Positions 16,327 to 24,345 of a stretch of 64,000 nt of DNA are shown piece after piece. Both the position numbers and the translations under genes were made by a program. The stretch lies in assembly GCA_000525675.1 (NCBI GenBank), contig CP002190.1, positions 868,001-932,000 on the forward strand. The letters run 5' to 3'. The DNA comes from Bdellovibrio bacteriovorus W. Lineage in GTDB: Bacteria > Bdellovibrionota > Bdellovibrionia > Bdellovibrionales > Bdellovibrionaceae. Within the stretch, counting starts at the first letter, position 1. Each line of letters starts with the position of its first letter. The notes under the pieces were generated by a model, which did no database searches, was not told the origin of the DNA, and saw nothing but the letters and a program-made list of their open reading frames with translations.

Positions 16327-16355
16327 TTGTGTCATGTGTCTTTATGGGGTATAAC
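16327..16355 (+). promoter_or_regulatory. Putative sigma70-type promoter
   Basis: TTGTGT, exactly 17 nt, TATAAC. It is placed about 60 nt upstream of the TTG start of the acidic protein and oriented toward it. Confidence 0.5.
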
Positions 16356-16416
16356 AGGTCCACTTTTGAAGATACACAAATGATTATTGAATCATGACTA
16401 TTTGGGGAGGCTCGCT

Positions 16417-16962
16417 TTGATCAATCCTGGTAACACGTTCGTTGAAGAAATGATCGACTCTGATTTGGATTCTGAATTAGAAACCGAAAGAGAGATTAAG
16501 AAAACATCTGCATTTGAAGCAGATATGGATGATGATTTAGAAGCTGAAGCTGCCTTGGCTGCTATGCCTGGTAACCTTCTTATGGAAGGTGAAGAAGATG
16601 ATTTCAACCTTGATGATGTTGAGAACATTCTTGAGTTAAACGATGGAACTTATCCAAAGTTCACACTTGCGAAAAACAAAGCTCGCTTCTTAAGAATGGT
16701 GAGCTGGTATCGCGGTAAAGAAGAGTGGATTGAAGTAGCTCCTCTTTCTGGTGTTTCAAAGCTTTTTAAACAACAGACGAAAGAACTTGAAGGCATCCGT
16801 TCTTCTAAGCTTGATTACGAAATGGAGCTTGAGACTGGAACACTAACTCCGTCACAAAGATCTTACCGTCGTGATGAGTTGAAAATGTGCCGTGTTCAAG
16901 AAAAAATGGCAGTTCACTTGATTTCTAAACTACAAGTGAAAATCAAATCTGGCCGTCGCTAA
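16417..16962 (+). CDS. Acidic N-terminal/basic C-terminal cytoplasmic protein, unknown
   Basis: A 181-aa protein. The first about 80 residues are extremely acidic (runs such as DMDDDLEAEAALAA and EGEEDDFNLDDVEN). The rest is basic and helical (RFLRMVSWYRGKEEW, RSYRRDELKMCRVQEKMAVHLISKLQVKIKSGRR). There is no signal or TM segment. The start is a TTG at 16417, because GGGGAGG lies 6 nt before it. An upstream TTG in frame has no SD. The promoter at 16327 and a terminator at 16995 make it a single-gene unit. The charge split suggests an autoinhibited nucleic-acid- or protein-binding role (inference). Confidence 0.75.
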   Translation: MINPGNTFVEEMIDSDLDSELETEREIKKTSAFEADMDDDLEAEAALAAMPGNLLMEGEEDDFNLDDVENILELNDGTYPKFTLAKNKARFLRMVSWYRGKEEWIEVAPLSGVSKLFKQQTKELEGIRSSKLDYEMELETGTLTPSQRSYRRDELKMCRVQEKMAVHLISKLQVKIKSGRR

Positions 16963-16992
16963 GATTTAATAACCACACATTTAGAACCACCA

Positions 16993-17024
16993 AAAGCCGA
17001 GTCTAAACAACTCGGCTTTTTTTA
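16993..17024 (+). terminator. Rho-independent terminator
   Basis: Stem AGCCGAG / CTCGGCT with a 9-nt loop and seven T. It ends the acidic-protein transcript. Confidence 0.85.
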
Positions 17025-17057
17025 TGCGCGGATGGGTAAGGCGAAAGCTCTCGGGCT

Positions 17058-17212
17058 ACGAGCGGGAGGGGGTAACTCTACTCTGGTACTCCGAGCGACG
17101 CGGCATCGTGCCTCGCTGTGGCCTCGGCTTTGCCGAGGTTCGGGCATCCTGCCCCCACAGAGGTCGCTCTCCGACCAGAGTAGAGTTACCCCCTCCCACT
17201 CGCGAACGAGTG
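17058..17212. repeat. GC-rich element with perfect 24-bp inverted repeat
   Basis: Arms 17064-17087 and 17174-17197 are exact reverse complements over 24 bp. Pairing continues outward after one mismatch (CGAG/CTCG) and inward through GAGCGAC/GTCGCTC with a bulge. The centre holds a smaller hairpin (CCTCGGC/GCCGAGG), and an ACTCG/CGAGT hairpin abuts the right end. Base composition is clearly richer in GC than neighbouring genes. Confidence 0.75.
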
Positions 17213-17558
17213 TCTTCTTTCAAGAATGCGATAAAAAAAATGGAGTTCTATATTTCAAGGCGGAGGTGCTTGGAAGGCAGGGATTATCATTTCTATTGAT
17301 AGTTCTATTAGTCTTTTAGACGTGAAGATCTAAATCTCGTATTATACATTTTGATACTTAATTATTCTTTACTCTCTTTATATCGATCTACCTGACATCA
17401 ATGATGCTTGAATTCAAAGTATAGAAAGATCGTTGAAGCATCAGAAGAGAACACGATCACTCATCCAAGTAAGTCGAAGACCATACAAATCCAAACGCAC
17501 ACGAACCAAGAGCCCCCAAGGCAGCGAAGCGGCCCTGAAACACGAAGACTCACTTGAA

Positions 17559-17688
17559 GGGGGAGTTTGGGGGAAGGGCATCTCGGAGTCGGCCTCTGGC
17601 AAGCAGGATGCGTTCCGCCGCAGGCGGATGCCAGGAGAGCTCAGGAAGAGCGTGCCGACGGAGGGAGGGCCTTCCCCCGAAATCCCCC
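17559..17688. repeat. Second GC-rich nested palindrome
   Basis: Outer arms 17559-17579 and 17669-17688 pair over about 19-20 bp with single-base slips. Nested inside are GTCGGC/GCCGAC (17588-17593, 17654-17659), CTCTGGCA/TGCCAGGAG and a central CCGCC-GCA-GGCGG hairpin. It could form a cruciform or a long structured RNA. Confidence 0.65.
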
Positions 17689-17859
17689 GCCAACGGAGGG
17701 CTGCGTTCGAAGACCTGCCCCCGACCTCCGTCAAGCCTTGTTTTTACGAGTTAAAAAGGCTCGTGTTTTTAGATACTTAAAGTGTCTCAAAAAATATTTT
17801 CAACTAGCCCTAAATTCTCACGATGAAACGCCGATAGGTACAAAGTGAGTCAATTATCA

Positions 17860-17875
17860 TTGAAATTTGTTTCAA
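17860..17875. promoter_or_regulatory. Inverted repeat before the Fis-type gene
   Basis: TTGAAA-TTTG-TTTCAA sits 4-5 nt before the SD (GGGGAGGA) of the HTH gene. It is a possible operator, for example for autoregulation, but only position and symmetry support this. Confidence 0.3.
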
Positions 17876-17888
17876 AAGGGGAGGACAG

Positions 17889-18329
17889 ATGTCACGCACA
17901 GTTATGATCGTGGTGAGCGATAACCAGGAAACCATCGAGAACGCAAGGAAGTATTGGGAGAATCACGATGTGACAGTTCAAGCATATTCATCGTCACAAT
18001 GGCGTGAGGGTATGGATAATGCGTTTTTCAGACAACAACTTGTGGCAGGTGTACCTTCATTGGTATCAGGATCAAGTCCAGTAAACTCAGAAGTTAGCGG
18101 TGGTGGAAATGTTATTCAATTCCCAACTGTAACTCCAGCAGCTTCCAACGTACAAAAGATGGAAGAAATCGAAGCTCAAGCTATTGAGAATGCAATTCTT
18201 CAGTACAAAGGTAATCTAACTGAAGCAGCAAAAGCTCTTGGTATTGGTCGTGCGACTCTTTATAGAAAAGTGAAGCAATACCAAATCGATCCTTCAGCGG
18301 CTCGCCGTAAAAAGGTTATCGCAGCTTAA
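17889..18329 (+). CDS. Fis-type HTH DNA-binding protein
   Basis: A 146-aa protein whose C-terminal 45 residues form the Fis/NtrC-type helix-turn-helix (IENAILQYKGNLTEAAKALGIGRATLYRKVKQYQID, about 98-132). The N-terminal about 55 residues (TVMIVVSDNQETIENARKYWENH) may be a degenerate receiver-like fold without the phospho-acceptor context. A Ser/Gly/Pro-rich linker joins the two. There is no AAA+ domain, so it is not a sigma54 activator. It probably acts as a cytoplasmic regulator or nucleoid-associated protein. SD GGGGAGGA is strong. A terminator follows at once. Confidence 0.83.
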   Translation: MSRTVMIVVSDNQETIENARKYWENHDVTVQAYSSSQWREGMDNAFFRQQLVAGVPSLVSGSSPVNSEVSGGGNVIQFPTVTPAASNVQKMEEIEAQAIENAILQYKGNLTEAAKALGIGRATLYRKVKQYQIDPSAARRKKVIAA

Positions 18330-18345
18330 TTCATTTAAGAATATT

Positions 18346-18381
18346 AAAAGAGGTCGGGAAATTCCGGCCTCTTTTTTTTTT
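18346..18381 (+). terminator. Rho-independent terminator
   Basis: AGAGGTCGG / CCGGCCTCT (one G-T type mismatch) with a 6-nt loop and about ten T. It ends the Fis-type gene, and the next gene starts within 5 nt. Confidence 0.85.
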
Positions 18382-18385
18382 ATTG

Positions 18386-19597
18386 ATGAAGAACATTCTT
18401 GCTGCCTTTCTTCTTTTATCTATTATGGTCTTCGTAGGCCTTCGCCTATCGAAACCTTCTGCTCATTTTCAAAATCCATATCCTGTCTTCTGTGACTTTG
18501 TTGCAGAGAAAATTTTTATTTCTGATGAAGAGCTAACGTCCTGGAAGAAAACTTGCCATAGCCGCAGTCGGCTTGTGACAGAGAAGTCTCCGCCGGAGCT
18601 TTTAATCAAAGATATGAATAATGTCCTAGGGATTTTAGGTGTTTCGCACTTAGAGATTTTTGCTCCTCAAGAGGTAAAGTCTATTTGGAAGGGTGAGAAC
18701 TCTGAAACAGGCATTGAAGCACAATTTGTTGATAGTGAGCTGATCGTCTTTAAAGTTCATCCCGCCTCTCCAGCAGCGGATGCTGGAATCAAAAAAGGTG
18801 ACATCGTTCGCTCCATTAACGGGGAGCAACCCAATCCTTGGGATGTGCGCACTCAAACTGGGATTTATGAAGTAGTTCAAGGCGGAGTGCTGACAGATAT
18901 TTATCTCAAAGCTCGCAGTATTGTGCGTGCCGAAGGGATATCTGTTCAAAGGTTTAATGATCAATCGGCGCAGTTGGCAGTTCCCTCTTTTCGTTCTTCT
19001 TATTTTGATGAAAAGAATCTGGATCGTCTGCGCGAGGATTTAAAAAAATATAAAAAGATCGTGGTTGATTTGCGTGGCAATGCCGGCGGAAACTTTGTTG
19101 CAGGCTTGCGTTTCTTAAGTCTCTTTATGTGTGAATCGCAAGAAGTCGGAAAGTTGATTAAACCAAAGTTTCCTGAAGAGGTCTCGGCGGAACTTCCGAA
19201 TACTTTGCAAGACACTGAACAGTTAAAAGTTTTGGATGTCAGTAAAGAGGTTGTCCTAAGAACTTATCAGAACTCAAACTGTTATAAGGGAATTGTACGT
19301 GTACTTGTCGACGGCAGAACGGCTTCTGTGGCGGAGTTGGTGGCGCAAGCATTGAAAGACTATCGTCAAGCCACGGTAGAAGGCGCGCCTAGTCGAGGAC
19401 ATTTGTTGGTTGGAGTGTGGTATCCGATGCCCGAAGTGGGGCAAGGAGTTGAAATCTCGATTCCTGAAGCGGTTTATGAGACGACATTGGGAAGAAGAAT
19501 TGAACATCATGGTGTGGAAGTAGATCGAGTTCTCTATTATGACATAGCGGAAATGCAGGCTGGTATTGACTCTTGGGTGAAAAATGCTCTGGACTAG
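18386..19597 (+). CDS. S41 (C-terminal processing) protease-like protein, catalytic Lys not conserved
   Basis: A 403-aa protein with an N-terminal membrane anchor or signal (about 4-20). A PDZ domain follows (about 110-180; SPAADAGIKKGDIVRSING), then an S41 peptidase domain (VVDLRGNAGGNF; GRTASVAELVAQALKDY). The catalytic Ser is present (S314 in TASVAEL). The segment that carries the catalytic Lys in CtpA/Prc (xTFGKGxxQ) reads APSRGHLLVG, placing His339 at the Lys position. It may be inactive or use another base. ATG 18386 is preferred over the TTG one codon before. No SD is visible, and the start lies directly behind a terminator. Confidence 0.75.
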   Translation: MKNILAAFLLLSIMVFVGLRLSKPSAHFQNPYPVFCDFVAEKIFISDEELTSWKKTCHSRSRLVTEKSPPELLIKDMNNVLGILGVSHLEIFAPQEVKSIWKGENSETGIEAQFVDSELIVFKVHPASPAADAGIKKGDIVRSINGEQPNPWDVRTQTGIYEVVQGGVLTDIYLKARSIVRAEGISVQRFNDQSAQLAVPSFRSSYFDEKNLDRLREDLKKYKKIVVDLRGNAGGNFVAGLRFLSLFMCESQEVGKLIKPKFPEEVSAELPNTLQDTEQLKVLDVSKEVVLRTYQNSNCYKGIVRVLVDGRTASVAELVAQALKDYRQATVEGAPSRGHLLVGVWYPMPEVGQGVEISIPEAVYETTLGRRIEHHGVEVDRVLYYDIAEMQAGIDSWVKNALD

Positions 19598-19790
19598 ACG
19601 TTCGTACTTTGGATTTTTTCGTGTCAAAGTGAGATGATCAAAATGAAACGTCAAACATCTTTTGTTCGGGTGTAAAAGTCTTTAGCACTGGACAAGAATA
19701 GGTTAGACTTAGATGATCGGCACAACCTTCGCAATGCAGTCTTAGTGAAAGTTCATGTAGTTTTTCATTCTGTTTTGCAAGGGGTAAGAA

Positions 19791-20405
19791 ATGAGGAATG
19801 CACAAGTGATTGAGTTTCCAAAAAAACAATCAGCAAGAAAAAGACTTCAAGATAAAGTACAAGAGCAAAAAACACTTGCTGCCTTGTCAATTGCCTCTGT
19901 TCTTATCACATCCGTTTTTTTGAATCAGTATTTAACAAGAGGTTCTGAGGCCCTTGAGACATCTGGGAATCGTGGTGTTGCGAGTATTTCTCCAGCAGCA
20001 TTTGCCGCGGATGTGAAGTGGGAGCAAGATCTTGCGAAACGCTTTTCTAAAGATAATAACTTACAACGAGTTGCGATTGCCGAAAACCCAACGCTTAGAG
20101 ATGAATTAGTATTTGGGTACCTTGAAGGTAAATACGGTATGAAGCTAGCGGCAGGGCAGATTGAAAGCCTTGAGTTTATTGACGCTCAAGCTGGAGAGCT
20201 TCCAATGAAGATCTCGGATCGCTCTCATTTCTTGAAGAAATACGCATCTGCTTTTGGTTTTGATTATAAGCAAGTAAGCCTTGCGCAAAGCGAAGAAGCT
20301 AAAGAAGTATACTCATTGATCAACTCGAATAAAGAAATTGTCGGGCAGGCACTGTTCCAGCTAGACGACCATGGTCGAGTCCAGTCTCTGAAGTTTCATT
20401 TCTAG
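19791..20405 (+). CDS. Single-span membrane protein, unknown
   Basis: A 204-aa protein with a basic cytoplasmic N-terminus (IEFPKKQSARKRLQDK), one membrane span (about 30-46) and a periplasmic domain of about 150 aa (KWEQDLAKRFSKDNN... SLKFHF) without a known family. SD GGGG/AAGG lies near the ATG. The domain repeatedly uses short amphipathic elements. It may be an envelope-assembly accessory protein, but nothing specific supports that. It is followed by RDD and rhomboid genes on the same strand. Confidence 0.72.
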   Translation: MRNAQVIEFPKKQSARKRLQDKVQEQKTLAALSIASVLITSVFLNQYLTRGSEALETSGNRGVASISPAAFAADVKWEQDLAKRFSKDNNLQRVAIAENPTLRDELVFGYLEGKYGMKLAAGQIESLEFIDAQAGELPMKISDRSHFLKKYASAFGFDYKQVSLAQSEEAKEVYSLINSNKEIVGQALFQLDDHGRVQSLKFHF

Positions 20406-20484
20406 TAAAGAGAAACAAGAAATCTAAACTAAAAATCCTCTCTAAAATTCTTTAGAGAAGACCGTCTCAGGCCGATATAGTCAT

Positions 20485-21729
20485 ATGGTATTTCCAGACT
20501 TATCGGCTCCAGAAGCCTACGTAAAATCCGCTCCATCCAAACGCCAACACATTGCTCCTGTGGCAGATCGTGCTGTTGCATTTGTTTTGGATTTTCTAAT
20601 CTTTTCTCCAATCATCAGTTTGTTCATCGCAGGGCTGATGCGACAGAGTAAGACGTACTTTCTAATTAACCCAACATCTAATGAAGGCTTGATCGCACTG
20701 ACATTGAGTGGCGTTCTGATTTTCTTTTTCTCCGTATTTTTGCAAAGTCTGTTTCTCTATTTTTGGCAGGCGACTCCTGGGCAGCTCTTTTTGCAGATGC
20801 GTGTAGTATCTTATCCTGAGTATCAAAGACGATTGAGCTTTAATCAGTGTGTAGTTCGTGCGTTTTTTTGGTGTTTTAACTTTGCCTTATTCGCCATTCC
20901 TTTTATGGAAATTTTAAGCCATCCCAAGAGAAGAGCTTTGCACGAGAGATGCTCCGACACTCTTGTTGTCACGATGAAAGAGGGCGCACATGATGTGCCC
21001 CATGTCTTAGAATCACGCTTTATTTCAAGCTGGGCGAGAATCGCCTTCACAATGCTTCTGGCTATCGGGTTTGTAAGTTTCTTTAAAGTCTATTACGGCT
21101 TACAGGCTGGGGAATTTAAGCAAGATCCAGATGTAAAGGTAGCTGCTTGCGAGAGTCACATGTCCTCTATGGATTCAGCCGTGGCTCTTTACTTGGCAGA
21201 TGGAATTTCAAATAGCTGTTTAAGTGAGAAGGTTGAAGAAGTTCTTTGGAGCGCTCCTAGCGAAGACGTCCCCTATGCCTACTTAGCCCGCTACTTAATG
21301 ACAGAAGGTGATGAGCAAGAGAAGTACTTCGCCAAGGTGTGTGAAGAGGCTTCGAGTATCGTTTGTTCTTTGGCGATGTATATTAAGCACAAAGAAAATG
21401 GCACAGAAAGAATTGAAAATATTTTCGCTGATTCAAAAACGGCCCAGGTTCTTTTAATTGATGAGAAGTTTAATCAGCGCGATTTTATTGGCAGTTTAGA
21501 ACTCATCGAAGCTTTACAAAAAGATGTACCTTTTGAAGTCGCACTTGAGAAGAAATACATCCGTGCGGTTTGGTCTCTCCAAGAGCAAACTGCTGAAGAA
21601 AAAGTTTTGCAGAATCAGTTAGCCGCGCAAGATAGAGGGAACTCTCGTCAGCCCGCAAGTTATGATGTTGAAGACGTCGAAGAGGCAGCTTGGCTTCAAG
21701 ACTTTAAAGAGAGATATGATATTCAATGA
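20485..21729 (+). CDS. RDD family membrane protein with C-terminal soluble domain
   Basis: A 414-aa protein. The N-terminal about 150 residues form an RDD domain: ADRAVAFVLDFLIFSP (first Arg/Asp), GQLFLQMRVV, and RRALHERCSDTLVV (final Asp), with three to four TM segments. A further TM (about 190-210) precedes a hydrophilic C-terminal region of about 200 aa, probably periplasmic, with Cys residues and repeat-like helices (ACESHMSSMDSAVALYLADG; CEEASSIVCSLAMYIK), similar in flavour to Sel1-type repeats but not clearly so. RDD proteins are poorly defined; some are ion exchangers. The stop overlaps the rhomboid start (ATGA). Confidence 0.8.
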   Translation: MVFPDLSAPEAYVKSAPSKRQHIAPVADRAVAFVLDFLIFSPIISLFIAGLMRQSKTYFLINPTSNEGLIALTLSGVLIFFFSVFLQSLFLYFWQATPGQLFLQMRVVSYPEYQRRLSFNQCVVRAFFWCFNFALFAIPFMEILSHPKRRALHERCSDTLVVTMKEGAHDVPHVLESRFISSWARIAFTMLLAIGFVSFFKVYYGLQAGEFKQDPDVKVAACESHMSSMDSAVALYLADGISNSCLSEKVEEVLWSAPSEDVPYAYLARYLMTEGDEQEKYFAKVCEEASSIVCSLAMYIKHKENGTERIENIFADSKTAQVLLIDEKFNQRDFIGSLELIEALQKDVPFEVALEKKYIRAVWSLQEQTAEEKVLQNQLAAQDRGNSRQPASYDVEDVEEAAWLQDFKERYDIQ

Positions 21730-22667
21730 TCATTCCTTATCCCGTTGAACTTAAAGAAATCCATAAGCTTCCAGTGACGACGATGTTAGTCTGTCTGAAT
21801 ATATTCCTATTCGTGATTTACTTTAGCGGACATGACAGTGCTATTTACTCATCGCCATTACTGCAAGCCGATGGCTTAGCTATGACGGGAAGGATGTATC
21901 AACAATACATCCAAGATACTGGTAATGAACGCGAACGCCCCGAGTGGGTGCGAGAAATTCGTAACGAAGATCGAGGTCAGTTGGGGGTCCTTGGAGCCTA
22001 TGCTCTACGCGACAATCAGTTTATTTCGTTAGCGAAGGCTTTTAACTTTGCTGGAGACTCTGTTCGTATCGCCGAATGGAAAGAGAACGTAGAAAAGTAT
22101 CAAGCCGAGTATCAAAAAAGCATTCTTACAAAGTTCGGTCTCAGTGCCCAGTCGAAGGGGCCTTTAGCATGGCTGACGTATCAGTTTTCCCATTCCAACT
22201 GGATGCATCTATTTAGCAACGTGATTTATTTATTATTTATTGGTGCTGCTGTTGAAATGGTCGCAGGAAGTGCAGCCCTTCTGGCGGTCTATGTTCTAGG
22301 CGGAATCGGTGGTGGGATCGCGTATACTTTTGCTGATCCCTATAGCATCACGCCCGTGATTGGGGCCAGTGCCTGTGTGAGTGCCCTGTTGGCATTCTAC
22401 TGTGTTGTAGAGAAGCGCAAGAGGGTTCGCTATTTTTATTTTGTTTTTCCAAGGCCCAATATGTTTGGACCTATTTACCTTCCTACGCTCCTTATCGTTC
22501 CGCTATTTTTGGTGGCTGATTTTGCAAGTCTTTGGAGTTCGCCTGTGGGGTTAGGGGGAGGGATTGCGTACTCGGCTCATATTGGCGGAAGTCTAATAGG
22601 GATTCTTATTGGAATACTTTATCGCATTCGCAGTCATTATCACTCTAATGCAATTAGTTTGAATTGA
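21726..22667 (+). CDS. Rhomboid family intramembrane serine protease
   Basis: A 313-aa rhomboid. The motifs are complete: H156xxxxH161xxxN165 in TM2, GAS with catalytic Ser215, and His285 in AHIGG of the last core helix. Between TM1 and TM2 lies a large insertion (about 35-140) that would be periplasmic or exposed. It should cleave single-span membrane proteins in the inner membrane. It overlaps the RDD gene by 4 nt. Coupling suggests the RDD protein may be an adaptor or partner (inference). Confidence 0.88.
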   Translation: MIIPYPVELKEIHKLPVTTMLVCLNIFLFVIYFSGHDSAIYSSPLLQADGLAMTGRMYQQYIQDTGNERERPEWVREIRNEDRGQLGVLGAYALRDNQFISLAKAFNFAGDSVRIAEWKENVEKYQAEYQKSILTKFGLSAQSKGPLAWLTYQFSHSNWMHLFSNVIYLLFIGAAVEMVAGSAALLAVYVLGGIGGGIAYTFADPYSITPVIGASACVSALLAFYCVVEKRKRVRYFYFVFPRPNMFGPIYLPTLLIVPLFLVADFASLWSSPVGLGGGIAYSAHIGGSLIGILIGILYRIRSHYHSNAISLN

Positions 22668-22769
22668 GCTCTTGTAAAATATTTATGACTATTGACAGTT
22701 TCGGGGTCTCTAGGGGAAATTGCCGTCAGAGGCTGAAGATCACCCCCTTGAAAAGACTGGTGGACCCGA

Positions 22770-23633
22770 ATGAGTTTTGTAAACCTCATTAAGTCAGTGA
22801 TTGTTTTAACACTTTTAATTCCTGTGCTTGGCGAAGCAAATCAATCGCAAAGTGTTCCCTATTACGGGGATGATTTTTATCAAGACTTGAGATCTGGGGC
22901 GAGCAACGTAAAGCTTCGCGAAAGATTGAAAACTATCTTTAACAGCGTTCATCAAGTTCGGGCTAACGGTAACGATGTTATTGCGCCTAAGAACTGCAAA
23001 GGCGAATGCTACCAACACACCCCAACGGGTTACACAGCGGCGCGCGTGTTTCTAATGGGGAACTTCTACTTAGTTAAAAATGGAAAAGAGTATTCTGTTC
23101 ACGATGTTTACTGTGACAGAGATTTATCCCGTGACGATTTTAAAGGAGCTCCACCAGCTCCAGGTCGCATTCCTGACAATCGGGTGATCAACGTAGAGCA
23201 CACATGGCCACAAAGTCGTTTTACAAAAAGATACTCCGATGAAATGCAAAAATCAGATCTTCATCACCTGTTCCCAACGGACTCTCAGTTAAACTCTATC
23301 CGTGGGAATAATATTTTTGGTGAAGTGACTCAAGATTTGATTGATCTAAAATGCCCAGCTTCTCGTTTTGGAGTAGGCTCTGCGGGGACTGAAGAGGTCT
23401 TTGAGCCACCTCAAGACCATAAAGGGAATGTGGCCCGTGCCCTGTTCTACTTTGCAGTGAGATATGAAATGGAAATCGATCAAAAAGAAGAGGCGATTCT
23501 TCGTAAGTGGCACCGTGAGGACCCGATTGATCAAGAGGAGATCGTTCGCAATGAGGCGATCTTTAAGGTTCAGAAGACTCGCAATCCGTTTATTGATTTC
23601 CCAGAACTTGTCGAGAAAATCGCAAACTTCTAA
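22770..23633 (+). CDS. Secreted endonuclease I (EndA/NucM family)
   Basis: A 287-aa protein with a signal peptide (cleavage near GEANQ) and a full endonuclease I domain. It carries the beta-beta-alpha-metal motif NVEHTWPQSRF and DLHHLFPTDSQLNSIRGN, and Cys pairs (NCKGEC, YCDRD) as in periplasmic or secreted family members. It cuts DNA and possibly RNA without sequence specificity. In a predator it fits prey nucleic-acid breakdown (inference). SD GGTGGA is present. A terminator follows directly. Confidence 0.9.
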   Translation: MSFVNLIKSVIVLTLLIPVLGEANQSQSVPYYGDDFYQDLRSGASNVKLRERLKTIFNSVHQVRANGNDVIAPKNCKGECYQHTPTGYTAARVFLMGNFYLVKNGKEYSVHDVYCDRDLSRDDFKGAPPAPGRIPDNRVINVEHTWPQSRFTKRYSDEMQKSDLHHLFPTDSQLNSIRGNNIFGEVTQDLIDLKCPASRFGVGSAGTEEVFEPPQDHKGNVARALFYFAVRYEMEIDQKEEAILRKWHREDPIDQEEIVRNEAIFKVQKTRNPFIDFPELVEKIANF

Positions 23634-23667
23634 AAAAAGAGCTTGGAAATCCATGCTCTTTTTTTGT
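23632..23667 (+). terminator. Rho-independent terminator of the endonuclease gene
   Basis: AGAGCTTGG / CCATGCTCT (one mismatch) with an AAAT loop, preceded by A and followed by seven T. The A and T runs allow it to work for the convergent gene too. Confidence 0.8.
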
Positions 23668-23700
23668 CTTAAAATCGGCCTACTATTCACCGTTAAAATA

Positions 23701-24015
23701 TTAGTCGCCTTCAATAAAGAAGATATCTACGATCTCGCAAGTCTTAGGCTCTACAACCACAGCTTCGATCGTATAGCTATTGTGAACGTCACCGTGCCCG
23801 CTATAGACGTAACAATCAAAATTATAGATGGCGAGTTGTTTATGGCTACGGGGGTGAATAAGAGGAGAGAAGGCAGGAAGAACAACACCCCCATCGCGAA
23901 TGTAGCGATCACGATAGTTGCCATAGGATTTTTTTAAAGCCTCAAGGCATTGGCTTGGTTGAGCAAGGGTTGTAGAAGCAGCGATGAAAACACACAGGGA
24001 TAAAAGATACTTCAT
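23701..24015 (-). CDS. Small secreted protein, unknown
   Basis: A 104-aa protein with a signal peptide (cleavage near TTLAQ). The mature part has three Cys (SQCLEAL, FDCYVY, TCEIV) and a beta-rich middle (LAIYNFDCYVYSGHGDVHNSYTIEAVVVEP). The last residues are acidic. No family is recognised. SD AAGGAGT is present. It converges with the endonuclease gene. Confidence 0.7.
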   Translation of the reverse strand: MKYLLSLCVFIAASTTLAQPSQCLEALKKSYGNYRDRYIRDGGVVLPAFSPLIHPRSHKQLAIYNFDCYVYSGHGDVHNSYTIEAVVVEPKTCEIVDIFFIEGD

Positions 24016-24345
24016 AAAGACTCCTTGGTTTTAGGTGCCTATCTTTTAAACTTATTGTTACGTTGGATGCAATTTAGGATTCTGTTAGGGAAATTAAGAA
24101 ACTGTGCGGCTTAAAAAATAGGCGCAAAGTATCACAGGTACCACTAGCGGCAGTGGTGTTCGATTTAGAATCTTAAAATCTTAAAAAAAGTGAAATAAGA
24201 TGCTTGCATTACCAAAGTCGCTATGCTGGAATCATTTTTACGGGAGGGGTGATACCAAGGAAGGTATAGGGGAGCATGATGTTCTCACCTCTATTTTTAA
24301 AATATTTGAGAACCCACGGTAGAAATACCGTGGGTTTTTTCGTTT
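24016..24345 (+). other. Intergenic region with orphan terminator, possible small RNA
   Basis: Both neighbouring genes are on the minus strand, yet a strong plus-oriented terminator lies at 24311-24340 (AACCCACGGT / ACCGTGGGTT, loop AGAAAT, six T). A stem ACCAC/GTGGT lies near 24140-24157. SD-like GGGAGGGG (24242-24249) and GGGGAG (24269-24274) precede ATG 24276, but that frame of 29 codons runs through the terminator. The layout fits a small plus-strand RNA ending near 24340. No confident promoter was found. Confidence 0.4.
24311..24340 (+). terminator. Strong plus-strand terminator without an assigned gene
   Basis: A perfect 10-bp stem with a 6-nt loop and six T on the plus strand. The minus strand has only a weak T tract after the hairpin. 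It lies 6 bp from the stop of a minus-strand lipoprotein gene. Confidence 0.75.

Larger units (their letters stand above)
17025..17888. other. 864-bp intergenic region with two GC-rich palindromic elements
   Basis: No credible gene. Two GC-rich, strongly structured segments (about 17040-17215 and 17510-17745) are separated by an AT-rich stretch without features (about 17216-17430). Reading frames are open in several frames on both strands, as expected for GC-rich palindromes, and none has an SD or a protein-like composition. A terminator-like hairpin (AGCCTT/AAGGCT or ACGAG/CTCGT, then five T) at 17734-17770 could end a plus-strand RNA covering the second element. Confidence 0.6.

Noticed and set aside
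17032-17780. Several overlapping open frames of 66-115 codons on both strands
   Set aside because: They fall in the GC-rich palindromes, lack ribosome-binding sites, and have Arg/Pro/Gly-rich products typical of translated inverted repeats.
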